DNA from: Acidimicrobiales bacterium
GTDB lineage: Bacteria > Actinomycetota > Acidimicrobiia > Acidimicrobiales > RAAP-2
NCBI GenBank assembly: GCA_015478655.1
Contig: JADMIJ010000027.1
Location: forward strand, 1 to 46,169
Reading direction: 5' to 3'
Length of the DNA stretch: 46,169 bases
The notes beneath the pieces were generated by a model. The model had not been told where the DNA came from. It did not search any database and saw only the letters and a program-made list of their open reading frames with translations. Numbering within the stretch: position 1 is the stretch's first letter; every line of letters starts with the position of its first letter. Positions 34,701 to 39,792 of this stretch are shown in pieces. Made by a program: the position numbers and the translations under genes.

Positions 34701-35931
34701 CAGCTGGTCATCGGCCACCAACATCGACGGGACCAAGGTCATCAACTCGGTGTCCTGCGTGAGTGCGACCTCGTGTCAGGCCGTCGACGCCTCGGGCAAC
34801 GCCCTCAAGTACAGCGGGACCAGCTGGTCGTCGGCGTCCAATATTGACGGAACCAAGGCCCTGGACTCGGTCTCGTGCACCAGCGCCACCCTATGCGCAA
34901 CGGTGGATAACGGCGGCAATGTGCTCTGGTATCGATCGGGGACCGTGGTCAAGTCCCAGTTCATCTGGAACACCAACGGTTCGTTGGCCCTCGCGCTTTC
35001 GGATGGCACGAACGACTACCTCTACGGGCCGACCGGCCAACCGGTCGAGCAGGTGAGCTTGTCGAACTCTACTCCCGGCTTCATGACCTACACGCCGTCG
35101 GACTCCTCGTGGCTGATCACCAACGCCGCCGGCAACCAGACCAACTTCTACCGCTACGACGCCTTCGGAAACCTGGCCCTTGGCACAGCGGGCTCCTCCT
35201 TCGGCTACGCCGGGCAGTATCTGGACAGCACCACCGCCAGCGGGTTCACCAACATGCGGGCCCGGTGGTTCGATAGCCAGACCGGGAGCTTCACCAACCG
35301 AGACCCGGCGTACAGTCAAACCGACCAGGCCTATGCCTATGCCGGAGGAGATCCGGTGAATGGAAGTGATCCGAGTGGCAAGTTTCTTGGGGAAGGCTTG
35401 CTGAAGGAGGCGGCAACTGGTCTTGAAGACGTGGGCGCGGGACTGGCGGAAGGTGCCTCTGGCCTTGCTGCCGGTGCGGCGATTGCGGTGGTTGTTGGAG
35501 GTGCCGTCGCCGTAGTTTGGAGTGCCGCCACCGCCACTCCAGCGGGAGGCGTCGCCAATATCCCCATCTGGTTCGGCCAAGCGCGAATCAGCCCGACGTT
35601 TGGAGGTGGCAATTCGATTGCCGGTCCTCCGACTGGGGCACCCATCCCCGTTTTTCCCGGTGAGGCAGGTGGGAAACCGATCGCGATCGCTGATGGAAAC
35701 CGAAGGCTCGCCAACTATTCACTCAACGGCGTCGTACACCCTCCGTATGTTTGGGTACCACCATCCAAGACAGATATGGCGAGGCTGCAGGAAACTTCAG
35801 CTCTTGGCGGTCCCCTTCCGTCACCGAGTATTCTGATCACTCCGAGCCAGTCCTGTAATACTCCGATCAATGTTCCAGGCTCAGCAAATGGAATAGTAAC
35901 GTCCGTTTCTTTCATCCAGCAGAACTTCTGA
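28744..35931 (+). CDS. Giant RHS/YD-repeat polymorphic toxin with two seven-repeat propeller-like domains, 2395 aa
   Basis: Order: export signal or membrane anchor (about 20-45, RRLLVSLAILTSVMVPIVMV); seven ~51-residue repeats (57-413) with SCTSASACTAVGY and TLIEQWNGTTWSIV; a DUF6531-type entry domain (EPVNPATGDFYDTKTDLTIP); about 1300 residues of YD repeats; seven ~40-residue repeats (1790-2066) with IDGTKVINSVSC and AVDANGNALKYNGTSW; then the RHS core YRYDAFGNLALGTAGSSFGY, RARWFDSQTGSFTNRDPAYS and YAYAGGDPVNGSDPSG. The last ~183 residues are a variable tip with a hydrophobic hairpin (AAGAAIAVVVGGAVAVVW) and an unrecognised end. RHS shells enclose and deliver toxic tips. ATG 28744 is chosen because it begins the export signal; the longer frame upstream is Arg-rich. 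A probable immunity gene follows 2 bases later. Confidence 0.92.
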   Translation: MNAERCLLPARDRSDERASRFRRLLVSLAILTSVMVPIVMVFGGGSSSIAEAAQPSVWSVVPSADTSSTTDNQLNAISCISASACMAAGTSHAYASYNQTLIEQWNGTSWSIVPSPDTSTTIHNFLYGISCVSASACTAVGYTDSGPRATLIEQWNGTAWSIVSSPNAGTSQDNFLTAVSCTSASACTAVGYYGAPYQTLIEQWDGTTWSIVASPDTSSIEANSLNGVSCATASSCTAVGVYAAATGYDQTLIEQWNGTIWSIASSPNTGTTVHNLLNGVSCTSTSACTAVGWATPDVYYNSQTLVEQWNGTTWSIVSSPNPASGPNNILSGVSCTSATVCTAVGSYPDSNGIQNSLIEQVNGGSWSILPHPYKNPGEYYLLSGVSCWSACSAAGHSDFGYPQTLIESSAPYSVTPDGTNPGPDAWGGGGGALASCACSTGEPVNPATGDFYDTKTDLTIPGAGVPLTFNRTYDANAAQAETTAAAPAGPLGYGWSDNLSMSVSYSSGTGLATVTQANGSQLTFQYYPMGATEPVGSNGVTWCPSDATAGVFCPTAPRYIATLSGASGGTGGPWTFVNDIKSPITYSFNSGGALSQIADAAGDTLVSSTYAPGSGQAACPSGDTCTAWSSTPSGESTPSAVLVEAFNSGSQLVSVFDAASAAATTQVASFTYSGTGCSTWTGTPQDLCSATDPGSLTTTFTYDASKASPYQYDETTMTPPATGQVANTYNSNGQISKQVIATGGTSEEQDFAYSVNSTVTNGTQTVVSSFPSGSGGSSTTVTYLYSNGVMVGTNDGTGASAYTDPDPATLLGQRNVNGDGNISGNVFDNYASPGGTPTSSADVTLATDAMGNVSQTLYTSANLPYCVMNAADYAWGQAQGPQVSCPTTPPTTPPTGATGYTINIYNAANQLTSTTDPLGNTTANAYTISGSGIPVGLLYCTVDPVDYQASVTCPAYGAAHVDGTATKTFDANGDVLTSTDANGNTTSFTYGSAANPGLPTTTTDPDGKVTTDTYNAQGEILTQVVTGTTGTYTATTQYAYDSAGRKFCQVDPYEYSNSIRCPGTPPTSPPSGTPGYSDTIYNSNGQVTSTTSPIGGTSQYAYDGSGNKYCTVTPTNYSGGTRCPTSLPLTTPTPGSDSYLGATIDTYDADNRVSQVTNPLGGITLSSYDSAGNLVQSTLESNNTTSAPNVVTAKGYDADNRLVSTTVGSGSSSPATTLTNYDPNGNAFCTVSAKVYATGSSNYQCPTWQANWITAPPSPATLYPSQANNVSTDFFNADGVAVQSTNPDVQTSISVNDADGRTYCTSDPVNVSAWLTANPSGTYPYLCPGTPPTTAPTTATGYVTTIFDHAGQVLSRTDQLGNTTSTAYDPSGHTLTTTDPRGKVTTNCYYWQSGTGQCAASAPAAGGSLDDLYSVTTPATSADPSGATTTHTYFAGDTTHVTTTPGGTTTDSYDASLNLTGVAYSSTASGYSTPANQSTTYFADGSRHTMVDASGTTTYTQDANGDVTQQQFVAGSGTGLSNNTVGYGYFTTGVQSSVTYPTYGTHTNPQATYTYDALGNMASVTDWLTNKIVFTHDGDGNVTAQNNAVSTSKPTGTSKTAFLYDNADLNSQASSTLNCSGTNGTLTQSFSGTSGSRNADSQVTQDSQSYAGSCAGPATYQRNYSYDQAGRVVFQGSTTQGASPNNVIYDASGDPTQISSHDGSGNFDSYTQAFDNTGETTSQTPISGSMGSSSTYTYDTLGDRTTTVTGSATTTYGFNQAGQMASTSANSTNYLYTGDGLQAASVTPGWTAASSIDGTKVIDSVSCASSTFCEAVDANGNALNYNGTSWSTAASIDTTKPVESVSCPTSSFCEAVDNAGRAMKYTGSWAAGASIDGTKVINSVSCTSSSFCEAVDANGNALKYTGSWAAASGIDGTKSITSVSCQSTTFCMAVDGSGNALKYNGTSWAAASSIDGTKALKSVSCSTSSFCAAVDANGNALTYNGTSWSSATNIDGTKVINSVSCVSATSCQAVDASGNALKYSGTSWSSASNIDGTKALDSVSCTSATLCATVDNGGNVLWYRSGTVVKSQFIWNTNGSLALALSDGTNDYLYGPTGQPVEQVSLSNSTPGFMTYTPSDSSWLITNAAGNQTNFYRYDAFGNLALGTAGSSFGYAGQYLDSTTASGFTNMRARWFDSQTGSFTNRDPAYSQTDQAYAYAGGDPVNGSDPSGKFLGEGLLKEAATGLEDVGAGLAEGASGLAAGAAIAVVVGGAVAVVWSAATATPAGGVANIPIWFGQARISPTFGGGNSIAGPPTGAPIPVFPGEAGGKPIAIADGNRRLANYSLNGVVHPPYVWVPPSKTDMARLQETSALGGPLPSPSILITPSQSCNTPINVPGSANGIVTSVSFIQQNF
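28912..29982 (+). repeat. Seven tandem repeats, N-terminal propeller-like domain of the RHS protein
   Basis: Each unit of about 51 codons reads W-S-I-V-x-S-P-(D/N)-T...L-x-G-(V/I)-S-C-x-S-x-(S/T)-x-C-x-A-V-G...T-L-I-E-Q-W-N-G-T. Seven units can be counted. The paired Cys six residues apart in nearly every unit could form a disulfide outside the cell. Seven units of this size fit a seven-bladed beta-propeller, probably for adhesion or sugar/protein binding. Confidence 0.8.
34111..34941 (+). repeat. Seven tandem ~40-codon repeats nested in the RHS shell
   Basis: Each unit reads W-(S/A)-x-A-(S/T)-x-I-D-G-T-K-x-(I/L)-x-S-V-S-C-x-(S/T)-x-(S/T)-x-C-x-A-V-D-x-x-G-N-A-L-x-Y-(N/T/S)-G-(T)-S. Seven units lie between the YD-repeat segment ending NYLYTGDGLQAAS and the one resuming VVKSQFIWNTNGSLAL, so they interrupt a normal YD unit. 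Related to the N-terminal repeats in the SC-x5-C core but shorter. Confidence 0.8.
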
Positions 35932-35933
35932 GA

Positions 35934-36539
35934 GTGGTGACTACAAACAACCAGCGGAGACGTTTAGCTGACTGGTATCCAGTCGAACCTGCGCTAACGC
36001 ACTGTGCCGAAATACTCTCGGTGGGACTAGACCTGAAAGCGGAGCGAACGTCTGAAGGGCTACGAGATGATGATTTCGACACCCTGAAGCGGGGAGTTCC
36101 ATGGCTGTGGCAGAAAATAGCCATGAAGATTATGGCGATCAGTGGAGGGATAGCTCCTTCATCCAAGAAGTTGTTTCCGGCGTCAATCACATTCTTCAAT
36201 GTTGTCATGTTTCACTACCAGGAGTCTGAATTTGGTGAGGGCTCTGCCATCGACTATGCATTTAGTCAAGTGAGTGAATCCGTTTACCACAATGAGAGTT
36301 TGACGAAAGAAGCAGGATTCCTAATCACAGAACAGACGACATCACACGGTGCCTTCTGTCTGTGGGTATGTGACGAATCTCCTGTCGTTGATCAGATTGT
36401 TGGTGGCTGGAAGCCCTGGATCGATTCGGAGGAGAAGAAGCGCGTACTTAGGCACTATAGAATCAGTTCGAATGATCTTGGTGAATTCAACATCGTTTGT
36501 ACTGGTACGGCTGTCAAGCGTATCGGTAATCACTCGTAG
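35934..36539 (+). CDS. Probable immunity protein for the RHS toxin, 201 aa
   Basis: Not recognised by family. It begins with GTG 35934 (or GTG 35937) two bases after the RHS stop, the usual place for a cognate immunity gene. Composition is much more A/T-rich than the chromosome (26 G+C of 60 in 36241-36300), typical of shuffled toxin-immunity cassettes. Features: RRRLADWYPVEPALTHCAEI at the start, KAERTSEGLRDDDFDTLKRG, a Trp/Phe-rich middle, and ESPVVDQIVGGWKPWIDSEE. No signal peptide or membrane helix, so a cytoplasmic binding protein is likely. The immunity role is inferred from position only. Confidence 0.7.
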   Translation: MVTTNNQRRRLADWYPVEPALTHCAEILSVGLDLKAERTSEGLRDDDFDTLKRGVPWLWQKIAMKIMAISGGIAPSSKKLFPASITFFNVVMFHYQESEFGEGSAIDYAFSQVSESVYHNESLTKEAGFLITEQTTSHGAFCLWVCDESPVVDQIVGGWKPWIDSEEKKRVLRHYRISSNDLGEFNIVCTGTAVKRIGNHS

Positions 36540-36976
36540 TTTCGGGGGCTTGCAATCGCGGATACGGGACTGCGCATGATCAGGCTCCGGCAGGGCCGGG
36601 AGGGGGTCACCGGGATTTGGGCCCCTTCAGTGACGTCGGCTGCCCACCCATCAAGTAGTAAATGAGGTTGTCACAGCCCCACGCGAACTGGGCTTTCGCG
36701 ATTGGCACTCCTGGCGTTGTCCGACGCCGGCGACATTCGGCGTGGCTGCGGCTGATGGAGGGCTACGCGCTCCGGGCTGTTCGGTCGCTGATTCGATCGT
36801 GAAAGGCCTTCAGAGCCCGGCAGGCATCGAAGTCTGCAAGGCGCAGTCCCCGCTCATCGTTGATGATCTGGTCGCTGCAACCAGGTAACCCCCGTCTCTA
36901 TGAACCCACGTGCCAACGTCCAACGCCGCGGGCTTCGCTCCGATGGATATGCGAGGTGCGCTGCTAGCGTCTTTGT
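36540..36976. other. 437-base interval without a convincing gene
   Basis: G+C rises again to chromosome-like levels in 36560-36840. A short plus-strand reading ending ...VCKAQSPLIVDDLVAATR (stop near 36888) looks protein-like and may be a gene remnant. The downstream end carries TAGCGT (36965-36970), 6 bases before the GTG of the membrane-protein gene. Confidence 0.35.
36965..36970 (+). promoter_or_regulatory. -10-like hexamer TAGCGT for a leaderless start
   Basis: Same hexamer and nearly the same spacing (6 bases to GTG 36977) as at 1009-1014. No Shine-Dalgarno sequence is present, consistent with a leaderless transcript. Confidence 0.5.
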
Positions 36977-37456
36977 GTGGCCGAATATGAAGTGTTGTTG
37001 GAACAGGCGCGTATCCAAGTTGCACAGCAAGAGGCATCGCTTGATCTGATACGTACACGCGCTACGGCGGTTCTTTCGATCGCCGGAGTTGTAGCGGCGC
37101 TATTCGCTCCCCACTACTTACGTCGAGGGGACGTCTGGGCCTACTGGGCAGTCGGAGCCTTAGTGCTCACGATGTTTCCTGCCGTCTGGATTCATCTACC
37201 GACGGACTGGGCAATCGGCGTCCAACTCGACAGATACCCAAAATGGATCGAGGACGTGCGAACGTGGCGACGGGAGCACGCCCCTGAATCTCCAGACTTA
37301 ACAAATCAGCTCACCGAAGAATTTGCATCTGTTCTGGTTGGTGCCTATGTCTCGAATGGCAATAAATATCCACGACTGGCACGCGCCTACGTGGTCGAAT
37401 TTGGCCTTTTGATTGTCCAGGCGCTGCTTTGGGTCGTGGCCGTAATCCCTCGATAA
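36977..37456 (+). CDS. Coiled-coil plus membrane-helix protein, effector-like, 159 aa
   Basis: An N-terminal amphipathic helix (EYEVLLEQARIQVAQQEASL then DLIRTRATAVLS) runs into membrane helix 1 (LSIAGVVAALFAPHYL). Helix 2 is AYWAVGALVLTMFPAVW, followed by a soluble segment, and a last helix is EFGLLIVQALLWVVAVI. The helix-then-membrane layout resembles membrane effectors of bacterial defence systems (SLATT or Pycsar TM type), but no nucleotide cyclase or other sensor is adjacent, so the resemblance is only architectural. It may be a second immunity or accessory protein of the RHS locus. Convergent with the miniprotein pair. Confidence 0.7.
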   Translation: MAEYEVLLEQARIQVAQQEASLDLIRTRATAVLSIAGVVAALFAPHYLRRGDVWAYWAVGALVLTMFPAVWIHLPTDWAIGVQLDRYPKWIEDVRTWRREHAPESPDLTNQLTEEFASVLVGAYVSNGNKYPRLARAYVVEFGLLIVQALLWVVAVIPR

Positions 37457-37463
37457 GCCGGCC

Positions 37464-37583
37464 TCATTCACCCCGTCGCTCAAGGGGTTCTCGGTCATTG
37501 CGTCTCTCAATGTCCGGTTCCCTCGCCGGTGGCGGCGGAGGAGGTGGAGGAGGGGGTGGAGGTTCCGAACGTGCGTGAATCAT
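37464..37583 (-). CDS. Polyproline miniprotein 2, 39 aa
   Basis: Read directly from the minus strand: MIHARSE, twelve Pro, then AREPDIERRNDREPLERRGE and stop. It is the second of two tandem ORFs of identical length (39 residues) sharing a polyproline run followed by AREPD. Its start lies 7 bases after the stop of the first ORF; there is only a weak GA-rich Shine-Dalgarno, so coupled translation is likely. Function unknown. A twelve-Pro run would stall ribosomes unless EF-P acts. Confidence 0.65.
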   Translation of the reverse strand: MIHARSEPPPPPPPPPPPPAREPDIERRNDREPLERRGE

Positions 37584-37590
37584 CGCGATG

Positions 37591-37710
37591 TCAATCTCGC
37601 TTCGTTTGGCCCGGGTTCGCTTCTTTGGCGAGCCGATCGGGTTCCCGCGCTGGTGGCGGCGGAGGCGGAGGAGGGGCCTTGGGTACTGGGGCTTGTGGCT
37701 TGTCTGGCAT
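37591..37710 (-). CDS. Polyproline miniprotein 1, 39 aa
   Basis: Minus-strand ORF: MPDKPQAPVPKA, eight Pro, AREPDRLAKEANPGQTKRD, stop. A strong Shine-Dalgarno AAGGAG (37721-37716) with 5-base spacing supports real translation. It shares length and the Pro-run plus AREPD core with miniprotein 2, implying duplication. No signal peptide, Cys or membrane segment is seen. It could be a peptide ligand, a translation-stalling regulator or a precursor peptide; nothing in the sequence chooses among these. Confidence 0.7.
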   Translation of the reverse strand: MPDKPQAPVPKAPPPPPPPPAREPDRLAKEANPGQTKRD

Positions 37711-37715
37711 CTCGA

Positions 37716-37721
37716 CTCCTT
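37716..37721 (-). promoter_or_regulatory. Ribosome binding site of polyproline miniprotein 1
   Basis: AAGGAG on the minus strand, 5 bases before the ATG at 37710. It decides in favour of the minus-strand reading over the Gly-rich plus-strand frame. Confidence 0.65.
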
Positions 37722-37865
37722 CGACCGCTCAAATGATTCACGGTCTCATCTAGACCTAATCTGACGAGATCCTAGATCGCTTCCGCCCGACTGCCAGCAT
37801 CCCTGTGTTGCGGCGACAACAACTTACGCAGCAATAGGTGATCTGTAGCGATGTTGAGATTTGAT

Positions 37866-37879
37866 CAATAGCGCTATTG
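37866..37879. promoter_or_regulatory. Perfect 14-bp palindrome CAATAGCGCTATTG
   Basis: Exact two-fold symmetric sequence about 156 bases upstream of the miniprotein pair and 65 bases from the tRNA-like att candidate. It is a plausible operator for a dimeric regulator or part of a recombination site. The rest of 37722-38105 shows no gene. Confidence 0.4.
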
Positions 37880-37944
37880 GTTGGATACTCGACGGTCTCC
37901 TCGGCTAGTCAGCTGGATCCACGGACCTTCGACCACGATGTCCT

Positions 37945-37972
37945 GGTTCGAACACGGTAAACCTGGGACTGC
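37945..37972 (+). other. Degenerate copy of the tRNA-Glu 3' end, candidate right att site
   Basis: GGTTCGAAC (37945-37953) and TGGGACTGC (37964-37972) are identical to 24576-24584 and 24590-24598 of tRNA-Glu and lie in the same order. The spacer is 10 bases here and 5 in the tRNA. The flanks do not fold as a tRNA, so it is a relic or an att site, not a working gene. Confidence 0.5.
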
Positions 37973-38105
37973 TCGGTTTCGAAGAGTCGCGCCAGGACAG
38001 ACGCTCATCCTCCTCCGACTGCGCGTCGTGACTAGATGACGCGGACAAATCTTCCCCCTGAGCAGCACCGTCGCCGTTGACGGCGCGACCGGTTGAGCGA
38101 CTTAC

Positions 38106-38279
38106 CTACGAAATGGTGATCGTGAAGGAGGCCGAGGCCGTGTTCCGGGTGTGGGGCCTGGTCGTCGATTTCGTGTCGCGCACCTCAACCGTGAAGCTGG
38201 ACGTGGCACTTCGCTTGGTTGGAATGCCGGTGATTGCGCCGGTGCCCTTGTCCAGTTCGACGCGCCTGGCATTTTCCAG
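38106..38279 (-). pseudogene. Remnant of an Ig-like (He_PIG type) surface-protein domain
   Basis: The minus-strand frame reads LDKGTGAITGIPTKRSATSS then SFTVEVRDTKST and NTASASFTITIS before a stop. This is the end of a putative-Ig domain, whose usual form is ...STGAITGTPTTAGTSSFTVEV. The upstream part is garbled (GLENARR where LPAGL-like sequence is expected) and no start or export signal is present. It is a broken 3' fragment of a secreted repeat protein. Confidence 0.6.
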
Positions 38280-38595
38280 CCCGATATGCCGACGCTCTCC
38301 TCCGGCCACGGTGCCCCTTGTCCTCCCTCGGGCATGTCCTACCCAAATGGAACAGACGACGGTCATTGGTCCCGAGAAGGTGCCCATCGACCAGGTGATA
38401 CACGTCCCCGTCGGGGTTCACCAGTTCTGAGGCCGCTACTTTCTGAGGAACATCCTGAACCGCGGACTATGCGCATACCAGCTCACCTTGTCGGCACCAT
38501 CACCGGCGCCACCGACCTGGGCATCGTGCTACCTGCCGTGCAGTGTCTGATTCCTGGCCTCACTGGGCCAACATCGGCTCATCCGCATTCTCGAC
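38280..38595. other. Interval with no intact gene
   Basis: Overlapping short frames only. Part of it may be further decayed sequence of the Ig-like protein (minus strand), but no motif is legible. No promoter or terminator stood out. Confidence 0.3.
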
Positions 38596-39006
38596 TTAGC
38601 CGGAGAAGAAGCGATTAGCGGCTTCTTGATTCTCGAAGAAGACCTCAATCCTGGTGAGCGCGTCATTCTCGTCGAATGTCACCAAGAAGAGCTGGTGACC
38701 TCGATAAATCTTTCCGTTTCCCTGTAGCTGGGCATCCTGAAGCATCGCCACATGACTCTCTCCCACCATCCAGTCGGCGAACTTGAGTACGTCATATGTC
38801 TCGTGGGAGAACTCGAACAGTTCGATTAGATGCCGTTTCACTTCGGCTGGCCCGCGAAATACGCCGGAGAGAGCATTCCCCGCAGGAACGGTGTAAGTGA
38901 TATTCGGCGACAGCAGATGGGCAGCCTCCTCCAGCTGACTCGCCGCCAAACTCATGAAGAACTTCCTTGCGTTGATCAAGCGCGGAGATTCGGCCGGCAC
39001 TGACAT
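38596..39006 (-). CDS. SnoaL/NTF2-like protein, 136 aa
   Basis: A single SnoaL-like fold: INARKFFMSLAASQLEEAAH, LLSPNITYTVPAGNALSGVF, GPAEVKRHLIELFEF, VAMLQDAQLQGNGK, HQLFLVTFDENDALTRIEVF and FENQEAANRFF. The family includes small cyclases, hydrolases and ligand-binding proteins; catalytic residues are not clear here. TAAAAT on the minus strand (39018-39013) ends 6 bases before the ATG, so a leaderless start is likely. G+C is lower than in the flanking chromosome. Confidence 0.8.
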   Translation of the reverse strand: MSVPAESPRLINARKFFMSLAASQLEEAAHLLSPNITYTVPAGNALSGVFRGPAEVKRHLIELFEFSHETYDVLKFADWMVGESHVAMLQDAQLQGNGKIYRGHQLFLVTFDENDALTRIEVFFENQEAANRFFSG

Positions 39007-39102
39007 GTCGTGATTTTAGGCAGACTTCGACCTCAAAGATTGGCGTGCATCAGAGAGAACTTGACTCCAGGCTGGTGCTCTCCGAGGATGCACTGACCGC
39101 TC

Positions 39103-39380
39103 TCAGAGACCAGTTGCGCTGTCGATCGCATCCGAGGCCGCCTGAGCAAACGTGCTGGGGTCGAACTCCCCGGCCTCCGCGTCATCCGCCCGCTTCAGAT
39201 CCCTGCCGTCAGTTAGAGCGGTCTCCGGCACGCGCTCAATTTCACCGGTAATGGGCTGCTCGGGGGCGGATCATGCCCCTCGACCCCCCCGTCTCGAACC
39301 AGCGCGGTGGGTGCCCCGTCCGAGAACCAACGGGCTTCGTGATGACCGAAGGGGTCGATGTACCATCCCTCGGCGTTCAT
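39103..39380 (-). pseudogene. DUF2510-like small protein broken by a one-base frameshift
   Basis: From ATG 39380 the minus strand reads MNAEGWYIDPFGHHEARWFS then DGAPTALVRDGGVEGHDPPP, a clear Gly-Trp-Tyr-x-Asp-Pro protein. In this frame it soon ends, but shifting by one base after the C5 run at 39266-39262 gives EQPITGEIERVPETALTDG and DDAEAGEFDPSTFAQAASDA, ending TGA at 39103. One C deleted from that run explains both halves. The intact product would be about 92 residues. Either a recent mutation or an assembly error. Confidence 0.75.
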
Positions 39381-39559
39381 GGTCGCCACTTTAGGTCGCC
39401 ACTGCCAGCCAGCGTCGGGGAGGTGGCCCAGCTGACCAGCCCGATTGGCGATTTCACTCTCCCGTCACATAGCTTGCCCGCTCGGCGGTCCCGTTGAGCG
39501 TGGGTTCCGCCGCCTGCGCTCCGGGGCCGCCACCTATGGACCCGCGGCGACGGTTCGGC

Positions 39560-39685
39560 TCCGATGTCGAGAATCATCTGAGCGCCGAGTTCATCCGCCA
39601 AAGCGAGATAGGCATCGAGGTCCGTCCCGTCATGGCCCAACGGGTCAAGGACCTCAGCAAGTCGGGGTATCTCAAAGCGCGAGTC
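39560..39685 (-). pseudogene. N-terminal fragment of a SAM-dependent methyltransferase
   Basis: The minus-strand frame reads RFEIPRLAEVLDPLGHDGTD then LDAYLALADELGAQMILDIG, which matches the start of class I methyltransferases up to the SAM-binding loop. The expected CGTG is replaced by AEPS and the frame degenerates into Arg/Gly-rich sequence; downstream bases run into the DUF2510-like gene. It is a truncated remnant without the cofactor site. Confidence 0.55.
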
Positions 39686-39792
39686 AGCCACGGATCCGAC
39701 AGTAGGCGTTCGAGCGCGTTCCGTTGGTGAGCTTGGCAAGGGGACGTTGCGTGGAGACCAGCAGCAGCCTTTGGCTCCGGCATCCTCCGATA

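Larger units (their letters stand above)
24576..37972. mobile_element. Probable integrated island, tRNA-Glu to a degenerate tRNA-like att site (about 13.4 kb)
   Basis: Left edge: 3' end of tRNA-Glu, abutted by a large serine recombinase gene reading into the tRNA. Right edge (candidate): 37945-37972, which repeats GGTTCGAAC and TGGGACTGC of that tRNA with a longer spacer. Cargo: a coupled small protein, a replication-relaxation protein, the two-propeller RHS toxin, a probable immunity gene, a coiled-coil membrane protein and two polyproline miniproteins. No DNA-transfer ATPase or relaxase is visible, so if it moves it may need help. The right boundary is inference. Confidence 0.55.

Noticed and set aside
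28912..34941. Tandem repeats as a CRISPR array
   Set aside because: The repeats are in-frame protein repeats of 120-155 bases with diverged sequence and no spacers.
37529..37753. Gly-rich plus-strand frame
   Set aside because: It is the complement of the polyproline ORFs; the minus strand has a proper Shine-Dalgarno and two matching ORFs.
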